64,000 nt of DNA from 40CM-4-69-5 sp036556905 (GCA_036556905.1 DATBIM010000108.1:1-64000), one strand, 5' to 3'; shown: positions 33,754-43,066, counted from the stretch's first letter. Notes: generated by a model from the letters alone, not told the origin. Translations and numbers: made by a program.

Positions 33754-34389
33754 CTAGACAGGCTTGTGGAGGACGGCGAAGCGCCGTGAAGTCCCCTTTC
33801 GGACCCCTGGGACGGTGTACCACTCCCCGGTTCTGAGAGAGCCGGGCTTCTCGGGTCCTGAGGCTACGACGATACCGCCCGCCCTGGCGAACTGGGCGGC
33901 GATGGGCAAAATCTCGTCAAGCCTACCGGCGCAGCGCATCACGACTGCGTCGAAGGTAGACCCCAGGTCCCCCACAAGGTCCTCCGCCCTGGCTGAGAGA
34001 ACCCGGGCACCCGCCAACCCGAGCTCTCGAATTACCGTGGCCAAGAACGAGGCCCGTCGGCGTTTCGCCTCCAGAAGTGCCATCTCTCCACCTGGCCGAA
34101 CGATCGCAATCGGGATCCCCGGCAGGCCGGCCCCGGCGCCGAGATCAAGGATCGATCTGGTCTCCATGGGAAGGACTCCGACGAACAGCAGACTATCCAG
34201 GAATAGATTCTCAACGATCCACTGCGGGTCGGTCGACCCGATCATTCGGTATACCGATCCCCACTTGACTAAAAGATCCAGATATTTAGCAAACTGGGAT
34301 CGCTCGTGGTCACTCGGCGGACGCCCAAGGACCGCACGAAAGCCATCATCGAAGGGCGACGGCAGTCGGCGGGAGCTGTGGCGACTCAG
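33754..34389 (-). CDS. rsmG: 16S rRNA 7-methylguanosine methyltransferase RsmG
   Basis: 211 aa if read from CTG 34389. It methylates G527 of 16S rRNA with SAM. Family marks: FAKYLDLLVKWGSVYRMIGSTDP, ENLFLDSLLFV, the SAM motif ILDLGAGAGLPGIPIAIVRPG, LLEAKRRRASFLATVIRELGL and the C-terminal SRRFAVLHK. No ATG, GTG or TTG lies near the expected start; CTG overlaps the yidC stop as CTGA, in place of the usual ATGA. The nearest canonical alternative is GTG 34437 (or 34440), inside yidC, which would add 16 residues. Confidence 0.9.
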   Translation of the reverse strand: MSRHSSRRLPSPFDDGFRAVLGRPPSDHERSQFAKYLDLLVKWGSVYRMIGSTDPQWIVENLFLDSLLFVGVLPMETRSILDLGAGAGLPGIPIAIVRPGGEMALLEAKRRRASFLATVIRELGLAGARVLSARAEDLVGDLGSTFDAVVMRCAGRLDEILPIAAQFARAGGIVVASGPEKPGSLRTGEWYTVPGVRKGTSRRFAVLHKPV

Positions 34390-36089
34390 GCTCGCGCACT
34401 CTCCCTTGACGCGACACGGCCCGACCGATCCATCCACCACTGCTGCAGGATCTGCAACACGTTGGACATGAACCAATAGAGCACAAGCCCTGAGGGGAGA
34501 TTCAGGAACATGAAGGTGAACACGAAGGGCATCACCAGCATCATGCGCGCCTGACGCGGATCGCCCATCGTCGGAGTCATCTTCTGCTGGATGAACATCG
34601 AGACGCCCATGAGAATCGGCAGGATATAAGTGGGATCGTAGCCGGCCAGATCGCAGATCCACAGGTCGACCCCGAACGCGCGCCCGATACAGAGGAACGG
34701 CGCATTTTGCAGCTCGACTGACACCGAGAGCGCCAGGTATAGCGCATAGAAGATCGGTACCTGCGCGACCATCGGCAAGCAGCCCCCCATTGGATTGACC
34801 CGATGCTTCCGATATAACGTCATGGTCTCTTCCTGAAGCTTGCGGGGCTCACTTCGGTATTTGCTGCGCAGGGCGTTGATCTGCGGTTGGAGCGCCTGCA
34901 TGGCCTTCATCGACCTCAGGCTCTTCACCGTGAGGGGGAAGAAGAGGACTTTCGACACTACGGTAAGCAGGATGATCACGACTCCGTAATTGGCAACAAA
35001 TCCGTGGAGCCAGTTCATCAGCTTCAGGATGGGCACCCCGAGCCACTCCATCGGGAGCCCGCCATAGCGCTGGGGCAGGGGAAAGCCCCCGAAGTTGACC
35101 GTGCCCTCCAGGCCCAGGGCCTCAAGCCTGTCGTACTCCTTGGGCCCGATGTAGAAGATCACCCGGCCCTCCCAGGCCTGGCCGGGGGCGATGGTCGGGC
35201 CCGCGCGCGCTGCGATCGCGACTCGGTACTCCTCCTTACCCTCTTTCTTGTCCCCCTCGATCACCAGGGTGAATCCCGGTGACTTCGGAATGAGAGCGGC
35301 CAGGTACCAGGTGCTCCCGAGCGCGACCCACGCGCCTCCTTCGGCCTCGTGTCGACCCACCGTCTTGAGATCCTCGACGCGCTGCACCCGACCACTTGCC
35401 GCCCACACCACCTCAGTCGGAAGCTGGCCGGGGAATTTCTCCGCGGGGGTCTTTTCGTCATGGCGGTAGAGCCAGGGCAGGGAGAACGTCAGCGCCCTTG
35501 GCGAGGCGGTCGTGTTCTCCACCCGGATGTGGGCGTCGATGGTGTACTGTCCGGCATCAAACCGGAGCGTCTCGCGAACGCGCAGCCCGCCGAGCTCGCC
35601 CTGAAGAACCAGCTCTCCGCTCAGGCTCTCCCGACCCAGTTTGAGCTCTCGTGGTCCCAGGCTCATGGCCAGCGGGTCGGCCGCGGCAAGGTCGCCTCCC
35701 GGCACGAGCCCGCGGGGTCCCAGCTCACCGACGATGACCAGCGGCTTGTCGCCGCGATAGTGCAGCGTCCACTCCTGGAGCTTGCCCCCCTCACTGCTCA
35801 CCAGACCCCGGTAGAGCGGCCCGGAGACCACCGTGGTGCTCTGGGCTGGCCGCGCGACGGGTGAGACGGACTTGACCGCCACGGCCGGAGTCGGGGCCGT
35901 CGCCGGGCTCGGGGCTGGCGCCGGCGTCGCGGACGGGGTCGGGCTCGTGGGTGGCGCCGCCGTCGGGGGAGGGGCGCTCGTCTCCGGCCCCCGAGGCCGA
36001 GGTGGCGTGAAGTAGGATTCCATCACCCATAGGTATGCGAGGAGCAGCAGGATGCTGAGGCCAAACGCCAGCGCCGCCCGTTTCTCCAC
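34386..36089 (-). CDS. yidC: membrane protein insertase YidC
   Basis: 567 aa with the Gram-negative plan: N-terminal membrane helix (residues 7-25), a Pro/Ala-rich linker, a periplasmic beta-sandwich domain (about 95-330), then the conserved insertase core with WLHGFVANYGVVIILLTVVSKVLFFPLT, the KMQALQP-like MKAMQALQPQINAL and three further helices including PTYILPILMGVSMFIQQKM. GTG 36089 lies two bases after the yidD stop. The large periplasmic domain indicates a diderm organism. Confidence 0.95.
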   Translation of the reverse strand: MEKRAALAFGLSILLLLAYLWVMESYFTPPRPRGPETSAPPPTAAPPTSPTPSATPAPAPSPATAPTPAVAVKSVSPVARPAQSTTVVSGPLYRGLVSSEGGKLQEWTLHYRGDKPLVIVGELGPRGLVPGGDLAAADPLAMSLGPRELKLGRESLSGELVLQGELGGLRVRETLRFDAGQYTIDAHIRVENTTASPRALTFSLPWLYRHDEKTPAEKFPGQLPTEVVWAASGRVQRVEDLKTVGRHEAEGGAWVALGSTWYLAALIPKSPGFTLVIEGDKKEGKEEYRVAIAARAGPTIAPGQAWEGRVIFYIGPKEYDRLEALGLEGTVNFGGFPLPQRYGGLPMEWLGVPILKLMNWLHGFVANYGVVIILLTVVSKVLFFPLTVKSLRSMKAMQALQPQINALRSKYRSEPRKLQEETMTLYRKHRVNPMGGCLPMVAQVPIFYALYLALSVSVELQNAPFLCIGRAFGVDLWICDLAGYDPTYILPILMGVSMFIQQKMTPTMGDPRQARMMLVMPFVFTFMFLNLPSGLVLYWFMSNVLQILQQWWMDRSGRVASRESARA

Positions 36090-36091
36090 GA

Positions 36092-36316
36092 TCAGTCCGT
36101 CGGTGGCGGGTCGTACCCACCAGGGTGGAACGGGTGACAGCGCAGGAGCCGGCCCAGGGTGAGCGCGCCCCCGCGGAGCGCACCGTGCCGCAGCAAGGCC
36201 AGGCGGGCATACTCCGAGCAACTCGGCGCGAAGCGGCAGTGTCGGCCCAGCACGGGCGAGAGCACCCGCTGATAGGCGGTGATGGCATGGACGGCGAGCC
36301 GGGCCCCCGCTGTCAC
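36092..36316 (-). CDS. yidD: membrane protein insertion efficiency factor YidD
   Basis: 74 aa: AITAYQRVLSPVLGRHCRFAPSCSEYA, then RLLRCHPFHPGGYDPPP. The three cysteines and the HPGGYDP ending are diagnostic. It sits at the inner membrane and supports YidC. The GTG start overlaps the rnpA stop by four bases (GTGA). Confidence 0.95.
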   Translation of the reverse strand: MTAGARLAVHAITAYQRVLSPVLGRHCRFAPSCSEYARLALLRHGALRGGALTLGRLLRCHPFHPGGYDPPPTD

Positions 36317-36663
36317 GGTCTAGCCCTGCGTTCGGGAATCGCGGCCAGGGCGCCTCGAAGCTGCTCGGTCAGCTCGGGGAGAGGCGTGTCGAGGGCGCCC
36401 CGTTTACCGAGAACCACGACCGCCGCCTGGGCCGGCGCGGCCGCCCGCGCCGCCCGGAACGCCTCCCGCAAGCGTCGCCGCGCCCGGTTGCGACGCACCG
36501 AGCCGCGCACTTGCCGGGTCACGGCGAAGCCGGCGCGGCACGGGGACTCGGTCTCGCGCCAGAGCACGATCAGTGATGGCCTTTCGATTCGCTTGCCCTG
36601 CTGGAAAAGCGCCTGGATCTCGGCGCCGCTGGTCAACCGCTCGCTGCGGGGGAACCGGCCCGT
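36313..36663 (-). CDS. rnpA: RNase P protein component
   Basis: 116 aa if initiated at ACG 36663. The protein binds the RNase P RNA and 5' leaders of pre-tRNA. It shows the N-terminal FPRSERL with AEIQALFQQGKR, and the RNR-type motif SVRRNRARRRLREAFR. FPRSERL is a conserved family opening, but no ATG, GTG or TTG precedes it closely: TTG 36636 would remove it, and the next upstream candidates (ATG 36843, TTG 36861) would engulf rpmH completely. ACG overlaps the rpmH stop as TAACG, where TAATG is common. Confidence 0.85.
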   Translation of the reverse strand, partial: TGRFPRSERLTSGAEIQALFQQGKRIERPSLIVLWRETESPCRAGFAVTRQVRGSVRRNRARRRLREAFRAARAAAPAQAAVVVLGKRGALDTPLPELTEQLRGALAAIPERRARP

Positions 36664-36797
36664 TAGACGGTCAGCCGTTTGCGCCCCTTGGCCCGCCGGC
36701 GCTTGAGCACTGTACGTCCGCCCTTGCTCTTCATGCGAGCTCGGAAGCCGTGCGTCTTCTTCCGGTGGCGCAGGTTGGGCTGAAATGTCCGCTTCAT
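36663..36797 (-). CDS. rpmH: 50S ribosomal protein L34
   Basis: 44 aa, starting MKRTFQPNLRHRKKTHGF, containing RMKSKGGRTVLKRRRAKGRK and ending RLTV. All basic, standard L34. It is the last gene of the left arm before oriC, and its stop overlaps the likely rnpA start by one base. Confidence 0.97.
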   Translation of the reverse strand: MKRTFQPNLRHRKKTHGFRARMKSKGGRTVLKRRRAKGRKRLTV

Positions 36798-36984
36798 GAA
36801 CGCATATCCCCTCTGGGGTCCTAAGCCGACGTAGTCTAGTCATCGCCGTCCGGCAAGTCAACTTGTCGAGCCACTTGCGGGCTGTTTTTCCCCTGTGCTA
36901 AGGTGCCCGCCATCCCGAACTTGGTGGCGGCTTTGGTGTCTGGTGAGTGGCCGTTCGAGTAATCAAACCTCCAACCCGCGCTGA

Positions 36985-37004
36985 CTATCCACACGTGTGG
37001 ATAA
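36985..37004. other. paired DnaA boxes upstream of dnaA
   Basis: CTATCCACA (36985-36993, one mismatch to TTATCCACA) and the inverted perfect box TGTGGATAA (36996-37004) form a near-palindrome in the rpmH-dnaA gap, just upstream of dnaA. This may be part of oriC and/or the autoregulatory site of dnaA. Confidence 0.75.
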
Positions 37005-37031
37005 CCGTGTGCGTAAGTGGGGCTCACGCCT

Positions 37032-38345
37032 GTGTTAGATAGTCTTTGGACGCGCATGCTTGAATCGGCGGGTCGCCGCCTGCCACCCGCAGTGCTCGAC
37101 TCCTGGCTCCGTCCCTGCCGGCTGGTCGCCGTCGAGGGGGATCATCTGAAGATCGGCGCCCCGAACCGCTTTTCCCGCGACTGGCTCGCGCAGCACCACC
37201 TGGACACCCTGCAGACCGTTGCCCAGGAGTGTGTCGGCGGGCATCCGCGCGTGTCGATCGTCGTGGACGATTCCCCGCCGCCGGAGCCCATGATCCCCGC
37301 GCCGCCCTCACCCGCGCCGAGCCGCCACGAAGGGCTGAATCCGCGGTACACCTTCGACACGTTCGTTGTCGGCTCCTCCAACCAGTTCGCCGGGGCGGCC
37401 TGTCAGGCCGTGGCCGAACTGCCTTCCCGTGCCTACAATCCCCTCTTCATCTACGGCGGGGTCGGGCTCGGCAAGACCCATCTGCTCCACGCCGTCGGCC
37501 ACCAGGTGCTTCGTCTGTTCCCCGGGACCAGCGTCGTCTATCTGTCGTCGGAGCGCTTCACCAACGAGCTCATCAACGCCATCCGCTATGATCGGACGGC
37601 GGAGTTCCGCGCCCGCTACCGCAACATCGACCTGCTCCTCATCGACGACATCCAGTTCATCTCGGGCAAGGAACGCACGCAGGAGGAGTTCTTCCACACC
37701 TTCAACGACCTCTACGAGTCGCGCAAGCAGATCATCGTTTCCAGCGACTGCTCGCCCAAGGACATCCCCGAGATCGAGGAGCGGCTGCGCTCCCGCTTCG
37801 AGTGGGGGCTCATCGCCGACATCCAGCCTCCGGATTTCGAAACTCGCGTGGCCATCCTCAAAAAGAAGGCCGCGGTGGAGCGGGTACGCCTGAGCGACGA
37901 CGTGGCCTATCTCATCGCCGCCCGCATCAAGTCCAACATCCGCGAGCTGGAGGGCTCGCTTACCCGCATGATCGCGTTTTGCGCGCTCACCGGCCGCGAG
38001 ATGAGCGTCGAGCTGGCCCAGGAAGTCCTGGCCGATCTCTGGGGCGAAGAGGAGCGCATCATCACCATCGAGCAGGTGCAGCGAAAGGTGTCCGACTACT
38101 TCGGCGTCAAGATCTCGGACCTGAAGGCCAAGAACCGCACCAAAGCCGTGGCCTTCCCGCGCCAGGTCGCCATGTACCTGTCTCGCCATCTCACGCACGC
38201 CTCCCTGGCCGAGATCGGCCGCTCCTTCGGAGGTAAGGACCACACGACTGTCCTGCACGCGGTGGACAAGATCCTGGCGCTAACCCAGGAAGATCCCAAA
38301 CTTCGCAAGACCATCGAGGGACTTATTCAGGGGATCCAGTTGTGA
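37032..38345 (+). CDS. dnaA: replication initiator DnaA
   Basis: 437 aa. Domain I is at residues 1-75, a short Pro-rich linker (about 80-105), AAA+ domain III with FIYGGVGLGKTHLLHA, LLLIDDIQFISGKERTQEEFFHTFN, and domain IV with the signature SFGGKDHTTVLHA near residue 405. GTG 37032 is preferred because GGGGCT precedes it; GTG 37017 is a possible alternative. It faces away from rpmH across the oriC gap. Confidence 0.96.
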   Translation: MLDSLWTRMLESAGRRLPPAVLDSWLRPCRLVAVEGDHLKIGAPNRFSRDWLAQHHLDTLQTVAQECVGGHPRVSIVVDDSPPPEPMIPAPPSPAPSRHEGLNPRYTFDTFVVGSSNQFAGAACQAVAELPSRAYNPLFIYGGVGLGKTHLLHAVGHQVLRLFPGTSVVYLSSERFTNELINAIRYDRTAEFRARYRNIDLLLIDDIQFISGKERTQEEFFHTFNDLYESRKQIIVSSDCSPKDIPEIEERLRSRFEWGLIADIQPPDFETRVAILKKKAAVERVRLSDDVAYLIAARIKSNIRELEGSLTRMIAFCALTGREMSVELAQEVLADLWGEEERIITIEQVQRKVSDYFGVKISDLKAKNRTKAVAFPRQVAMYLSRHLTHASLAEIGRSFGGKDHTTVLHAVDKILALTQEDPKLRKTIEGLIQGIQL

Positions 38346-38375
38346 TCCACCGTCCGCTCGGGGGCGCTCACCGGA

Positions 38376-38445
38376 TTATCCCCAATCCTCCTGTGCGCCA
38401 ACTTCCGACCCCGTCAGGCATTTGGTGTTCGACGCAGTATCCACA
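38376..38445. other. DnaA boxes in the dnaA-dnaN gap
   Basis: TTATCCCCA (38376-38384) and GTATCCACA (38437-38445), each one mismatch from the consensus. The second is followed by a three-base-periodic tract CTACGACGTCTACGACTACG at 38450-38469. The gap may hold a second half of oriC, as in bipartite origins. Confidence 0.6.
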
Positions 38446-38504
38446 TCATCTACGACGTCTACGACTACGCTTCAGTTGTTATCTTCCTGATCATGGAGAA
38501 TCGT

Positions 38505-39599
38505 ATGGAAGTCGTACTTGACCGTGATGCGTTCCTCAAGGGGCTGCAGATGGTGCAAAACATCGTCGAGCCTCGGCAAACGCTGCCGATCCTGGCCAAC
38601 GTGCTGCTGGAAGCCGAGGGCGAGGTCATCCGGGTCACCGCGACCGACCTGGAGGTCGCGGCCCGGGTCGCCGTGCCGGCCCGGGTAGGCGGCAAGGGTT
38701 CGATCACCGTCTCCGCTCGCAAACTCGCCGAGATCGTGAAGGAGTTGCCGGCGGCAAGCCTGGCGCTGAAGGTATCCGATACGGCCGCCGTCACCATCCG
38801 GTGCGGCGGCGTGAACTTTCGCCTGGTGGGAATGCCGCCCGCTGACTTTCCCGCCGTCGTGCCGGCCGCCCCGCCGGCCTGGCTCCGGATGGAGGCCAAA
38901 ACGCTGCGGGACATGCTGGCCCAGACCAGCTTCGCGGTCTCCCACGACGAAAGCCGCTTCGCCCTCAATGGCGTTCTGTTTCTGCTTCAGCCCAAAGAGG
39001 CCCGCTTCGTGGCGACCGACGGCCATCGGCTGGCCGTGGCCACCCGGAGTGTCGGTCAGGGGCTGAGCGGCGTGAGCGGAATCGTGCCGCGCAAGGCGGT
39101 GACGGAGATCATGCGGGTCCTGGGCGCCAGTGAGGACGTCCAGCTGGCCATCACCGAAAACCAGTTCGTCATGCAGATGCCGAACTTCGTCATGACCGCT
39201 CGCCTCATCGAGGGCCAGTTTCCGAATTGGGAAGCCGTGGTGCCCCGCAGTCATCCCGGCCGGCTGACCCTCAAGCGCGCCGTCCTGGCCGGGGCGTTGC
39301 GGCGCGTCGCGGTGATGGCCGAGGAGCGCAACAAGCCAGTGCGCTTTGTGCTCACGCCGGGAGCTCTCACGCTCTCGGCGGCGAGCCATGATCTGGGCGA
39401 AGCGGAGGAGGCGCTCGAGGTGGAGTACAGCGGCGCCGAGCTCACGATCGGCTTCAACTCGCGCTACGTCCAGGATGCCCTCGCGCCGCTGGAGCACGAG
39501 GATGTGGTGTTCGAATTTAAGGACGCTTTGAGCCCAGGTTTGCTGAAAAGCGCGGCGGATGATGGATACTGCTGTGTTATAATGCCCATGCGTATTTAG
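38505..39599 (+). CDS. dnaN: DNA polymerase III beta sliding clamp
   Basis: 364 aa: MEVVLDRDAFLKGLQMVQNIVE, three clamp domains, with PRKAVTEIM and the terminal VIMPMRI typical of the family. ATG 38505 is preferred because GGAG lies seven bases upstream; ATG 38493 has none. Second gene of the origin operon. Confidence 0.95.
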   Translation: MEVVLDRDAFLKGLQMVQNIVEPRQTLPILANVLLEAEGEVIRVTATDLEVAARVAVPARVGGKGSITVSARKLAEIVKELPAASLALKVSDTAAVTIRCGGVNFRLVGMPPADFPAVVPAAPPAWLRMEAKTLRDMLAQTSFAVSHDESRFALNGVLFLLQPKEARFVATDGHRLAVATRSVGQGLSGVSGIVPRKAVTEIMRVLGASEDVQLAITENQFVMQMPNFVMTARLIEGQFPNWEAVVPRSHPGRLTLKRAVLAGALRRVAVMAEERNKPVRFVLTPGALTLSAASHDLGEAEEALEVEYSGAELTIGFNSRYVQDALAPLEHEDVVFEFKDALSPGLLKSAADDGYCCVIMPMRI

Positions 39600-39623
39600 C
39601 GAGGATTTCCCTCTGAGATCGAG

Positions 39624-40691
39624 GTGCCAGACAGGGTGCAAATTGGATGCTTGCAGGTACTCGAGTTTCGTAATCATCGCACCCTTGGTTGGAGCCCCTC
39701 GCCGAAGCTGAACCTCCTCACGGGCGCCAACGCCCGGGGCAAGACGAACCTTCTCGAGGCGCTTGGTTTCCTCGTGAGCGGGCGGTCGTTTCGCACGGCG
39801 CGGCTCGCCGACATTCCGTTCTGGGGCGCCGAGCGGGCGATGGTGGCGGGCGAGTTGCGTCGGGCCGAGGGCTCCCGCACCGTCCGGCGGACGATCGAGC
39901 GGCAGCCGAGCGGAACCTGGCAGAGCGGGGGAGAGGACTGTCCCTGGGCCCGGGCCGTTCCATTCGGCTGGCCCGATCTGGAGATCCTCCACGGCGCGCC
40001 GGCCGCCCGCCGCAACTTCCTCGACGGGTTCGCGGCGCGGCTCTACGCCAGTCATCGGGCAGCGCTGATCCGGTATCGTCAGGTGCTGGGCCGACGCAAC
40101 TACCTGCTGCAGCAGCGGGTGCCGAGCGGCTTGAGCGCGCGGCTGGCCCCGTGGGACGAGCAGCTGGCCGTGGTCGGCCTGGAGCTGATGGACCGGCGCC
40201 GGCGGGCCGTGGCTGCGCTCCAGACGGAGCTGGCGAGGATTTACCCCACGCTGGCCGGCGGGCGGCCCAAGGTGGAGATCCGCTATCGCGCCGGGCTGGG
40301 CGAGACGACCGAGCCAGCCGCCTTCCTGGCGGCGCTGGAGCGCGAGCGCGCGGCGGAAGTGCGGCGCGGGCAGACGCTGGTCGGGCCACACCGCGACGAT
40401 CTCGCCATCGAGCTGGACGGCGTGGATGCGCGGGCGTTCGGCTCCCGCGGCCAGCAGCGGCTGCTGGCCCTGACGCTGCGGCTGGCCGAGGTGCTGCCGA
40501 TCGCGGAGGCGACGGGGACCACGCCGGTGCTGCTCCTGGATGATGCGCTCTCCGAGCTCGACGCCGTGGTTCGCGCCAATGTCCTCCGGGAGATCGAGCA
40601 CGCCGAGCAGGTGTTCCTGACCTCGCCCGAGCCGCTGCCCGGCCGGGGCGTTGCCTGGGTCGTGAAGGAAGGCGAGGTCGCCGCGGCATGA
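39624..40691 (+). CDS. recF: recombination mediator RecF
   Basis: 355 aa SMC-like ATPase: LQVLEFRNHRTL, Walker A LTGANARGKTNLLEAL, the signature FGSRGQQRLLALTLRLAE and Walker B PVLLLDDALSELD. It loads RecA at gaps with RecO and RecR (recR is 17 kb downstream). GTG start; the stop overlaps gyrB by ATGA. Confidence 0.95.
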   Translation: MPDRVQIGCLQVLEFRNHRTLGWSPSPKLNLLTGANARGKTNLLEALGFLVSGRSFRTARLADIPFWGAERAMVAGELRRAEGSRTVRRTIERQPSGTWQSGGEDCPWARAVPFGWPDLEILHGAPAARRNFLDGFAARLYASHRAALIRYRQVLGRRNYLLQQRVPSGLSARLAPWDEQLAVVGLELMDRRRRAVAALQTELARIYPTLAGGRPKVEIRYRAGLGETTEPAAFLAALERERAAEVRRGQTLVGPHRDDLAIELDGVDARAFGSRGQQRLLALTLRLAEVLPIAEATGTTPVLLLDDALSELDAVVRANVLREIEHAEQVFLTSPEPLPGRGVAWVVKEGEVAAA

Positions 40692-43066
40692 AGGCCGAGA
40701 CCTACACCGCCAGCGACATCAAGGTCCTGGAGGGGCTGGAGGCCGTCCGCAAGCGCCCGGCCATGTATATCGGCGATACGGGCGCCTACGGGTTGCACCA
40801 CCTCGTGTACGAGGTGGTCGACAACTCCGTCGACGAGGCCCTGGCCGGCCACTGCGACAGCATCAAGATCATCCTGCATTCCGACGGGTCGTGCTCGGTG
40901 GGAGACAACGGCCGGGGCATCCCCGTCGACGTCCACAAAGAGACCGGGCGGCCGGCCGCCGAGGTCGTGCTGACCACGCTGCACGCGGGCGGGAAGTTCG
41001 AGCACTCCGCCTACAAGGTCTCCGGGGGCCTCCACGGGGTCGGCGTGTCCGTCGTCAACGCGCTGAGCGAGTGGCTGGAGGTGGAGATTCGCCGCCAGGG
41101 AGGGATCTGGACTCAGCGCTTCGAGAACGGCGGCACCCCGGCCGGGAACCTCACGGCGGGCGAGAAGACCCAGAAGCACGGCACCATTATTCGCTTCAAG
41201 CCCGATCCGGCGATCTTCGAGGAGACCGCGTTCTCCTTCGACACGCTCTCCAACCGGCTGCGCGAGCTGGCCTTTCTCAATCGCGGGCTGAAGATCGTGA
41301 TCGAGGACGAGCGCGACGCCCGCAGCCACACGTTCCTCTACAAGGGCGGCATCGTCGAGTTCGTCAAGCACCTGAACCAGAACAAGACGCCCGTCCACCC
41401 CAAGGTCCTGTACTTCGAAGGCAAGCGCGGGGACATCGAGGTCGAGGTCGCCCTGCAGTACAACGACGGCTACCAGGAGAACGTGTTTGCCTTCGCCAAC
41501 AACATCAATACCCGCGAGGGCGGGACGCACCTCACGGGCTTCCGGGCCGCCCTGACCAGCCGGCTGGCCAGCTATGCCGAGGCCAACGGCTACCTCAAGG
41601 GCTTCAAGGGCGGGATCAGCGGCGATGACGTCCGCGAAGGGCTGGCCGCGGTAGTTTCCGTCCGGCTGCCCGAGCCCCAGTTCGAGGGCCAGACGAAGGC
41701 CAAGCTCGGCAACACCGATGTCAAGGGTCTGGTCCAGCAGATCGTCAACGACAAGCTGGCCGAGGCTTTCGAAGAAGATCCCACGACGGCGCGCAAGATC
41801 GTCGACAAGTGTGTGCGGGCGGCCCAGGCCCGGGAGGCCGCGCGTAAGGCCCGCGAGCTGACGCGCAAGAAAGGCGTCGACGACGAAGGGCTCTCGGCCA
41901 AGCTCGCCGATTGTTCGGAGCGGGAGCCGCAGTACCGCGAGCTGTTCATCGTGGAGGGTGACTCGGCCGGCGGCTCCGCCAAGCAGGGCCGGGACCGGCG
42001 TACCCAGGCCGTTCTACCCCTGCGCGGCAAGATCATCAACGCCGAGAAGGCGCGCTACGACAAGGTGCTGTCCCACAACGAGATCCGGCTGTTGATCTCG
42101 GCGATGGGGACCGGCATCGGGCCCGAGGAGTTCGACGTCGCCAAGCTCCGCTATCACAAGGTTATCTTGATGACCGATGCCGACGTGGACGGCGCCCACA
42201 TCCGGACGCTGCTCCTGACGTTCTTCTTCCGGCACATGGTGCCGGTGATCGAGGCCGGCCATCTCTACATCGCCCAGCCGCCCCTGTTCAAGGTGAAGAA
42301 GGGCCGGGTCGAGAAGTATCTGATGTCGGAGCGAGAGTTCGAAGAGTTCTTCCTGACGGCCTGGGCGGAGGCGGCGAGTGTCAAGGTGCCCGGCACGAAG
42401 CAGCCGCTGGGTGGCGAGCCGCTGCTGGAAATGCTGCGCGCCGCCGCGGAGTTCCAGGCGCTGTTCGGCAAGCTGGTGAAGCGGGGCGTGCCCGCGCCCA
42501 TTCTCCGAGAGCTGCTGCGGCAGAAGTTCCGCGGAACGAAGCGCGGGGTGGGTCACGCCGAGATCGGTGAAGCCATCCGGACGGCCGCCGCGGCCGTGGA
42601 CGGCTTCACGGTGGATGTCCAGCCGGGCGACAACGGCGATGGGCATGCCGTGACGATCTCGGGGCCGCCCACGGTGGCGTTCAGCACCGAGCTGTTCAAG
42701 TCCGGCGACTACGCGTCGGTGCTGGAGCTCTGGGAGAAGGTGGCGGCCATCGAGAAGGGCCCGACCACCCTGATCGAGGGGAGCCAGGAAACACCGGTGA
42801 AGAACGTGAGCGAGCTGTTGCGGGTGGCCCTGGAGCGGAGCCGATCCGGGGCAACCTTCCAGCGCTACAAAGGGCTCGGGGAGATGAATCCCGAACAGCT
42901 CTGGGAGACGACGATGAATCCCGAGACCCGCACGCTCCTCCGGGTGACCATGGAGGACGCGGTAGGCGCCGACGAGATGTTCACCGTCCTCATGGGTGAC
43001 GCGGTGGAGCCCCGGCGCGAATTCATCGAGAAACACGCCCTCGACGTCGCCAACCTGGATATTTGA
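40688..43066 (+). CDS. gyrB: DNA gyrase subunit B
   Basis: 792 aa. GHKL ATPase with VYEVVDNSVDEALAGHCD, GDNGRGIPVD and GGLHGVGVSVVNAL, the transducer domain, the TOPRIM domain with IVEGDSAGGSAKQGRDR and TDADVDGAHIRTLLLTFF, and the C-terminal QRYKGLGEMNPEQLWETTM. Residues about 550-665 form the insert-like stretch between TOPRIM halves seen in Gram-negative GyrB. Confidence 0.97.
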   Translation: MKAETYTASDIKVLEGLEAVRKRPAMYIGDTGAYGLHHLVYEVVDNSVDEALAGHCDSIKIILHSDGSCSVGDNGRGIPVDVHKETGRPAAEVVLTTLHAGGKFEHSAYKVSGGLHGVGVSVVNALSEWLEVEIRRQGGIWTQRFENGGTPAGNLTAGEKTQKHGTIIRFKPDPAIFEETAFSFDTLSNRLRELAFLNRGLKIVIEDERDARSHTFLYKGGIVEFVKHLNQNKTPVHPKVLYFEGKRGDIEVEVALQYNDGYQENVFAFANNINTREGGTHLTGFRAALTSRLASYAEANGYLKGFKGGISGDDVREGLAAVVSVRLPEPQFEGQTKAKLGNTDVKGLVQQIVNDKLAEAFEEDPTTARKIVDKCVRAAQAREAARKARELTRKKGVDDEGLSAKLADCSEREPQYRELFIVEGDSAGGSAKQGRDRRTQAVLPLRGKIINAEKARYDKVLSHNEIRLLISAMGTGIGPEEFDVAKLRYHKVILMTDADVDGAHIRTLLLTFFFRHMVPVIEAGHLYIAQPPLFKVKKGRVEKYLMSEREFEEFFLTAWAEAASVKVPGTKQPLGGEPLLEMLRAAAEFQALFGKLVKRGVPAPILRELLRQKFRGTKRGVGHAEIGEAIRTAAAAVDGFTVDVQPGDNGDGHAVTISGPPTVAFSTELFKSGDYASVLELWEKVAAIEKGPTTLIEGSQETPVKNVSELLRVALERSRSGATFQRYKGLGEMNPEQLWETTMNPETRTLLRVTMEDAVGADEMFTVLMGDAVEPRREFIEKHALDVANLDI

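Noticed and set aside
38472..40601. A 709-codon minus-strand frame across dnaN and recF
   Set aside because: Antisense to conserved genes, composition typical of third-position GC bias.
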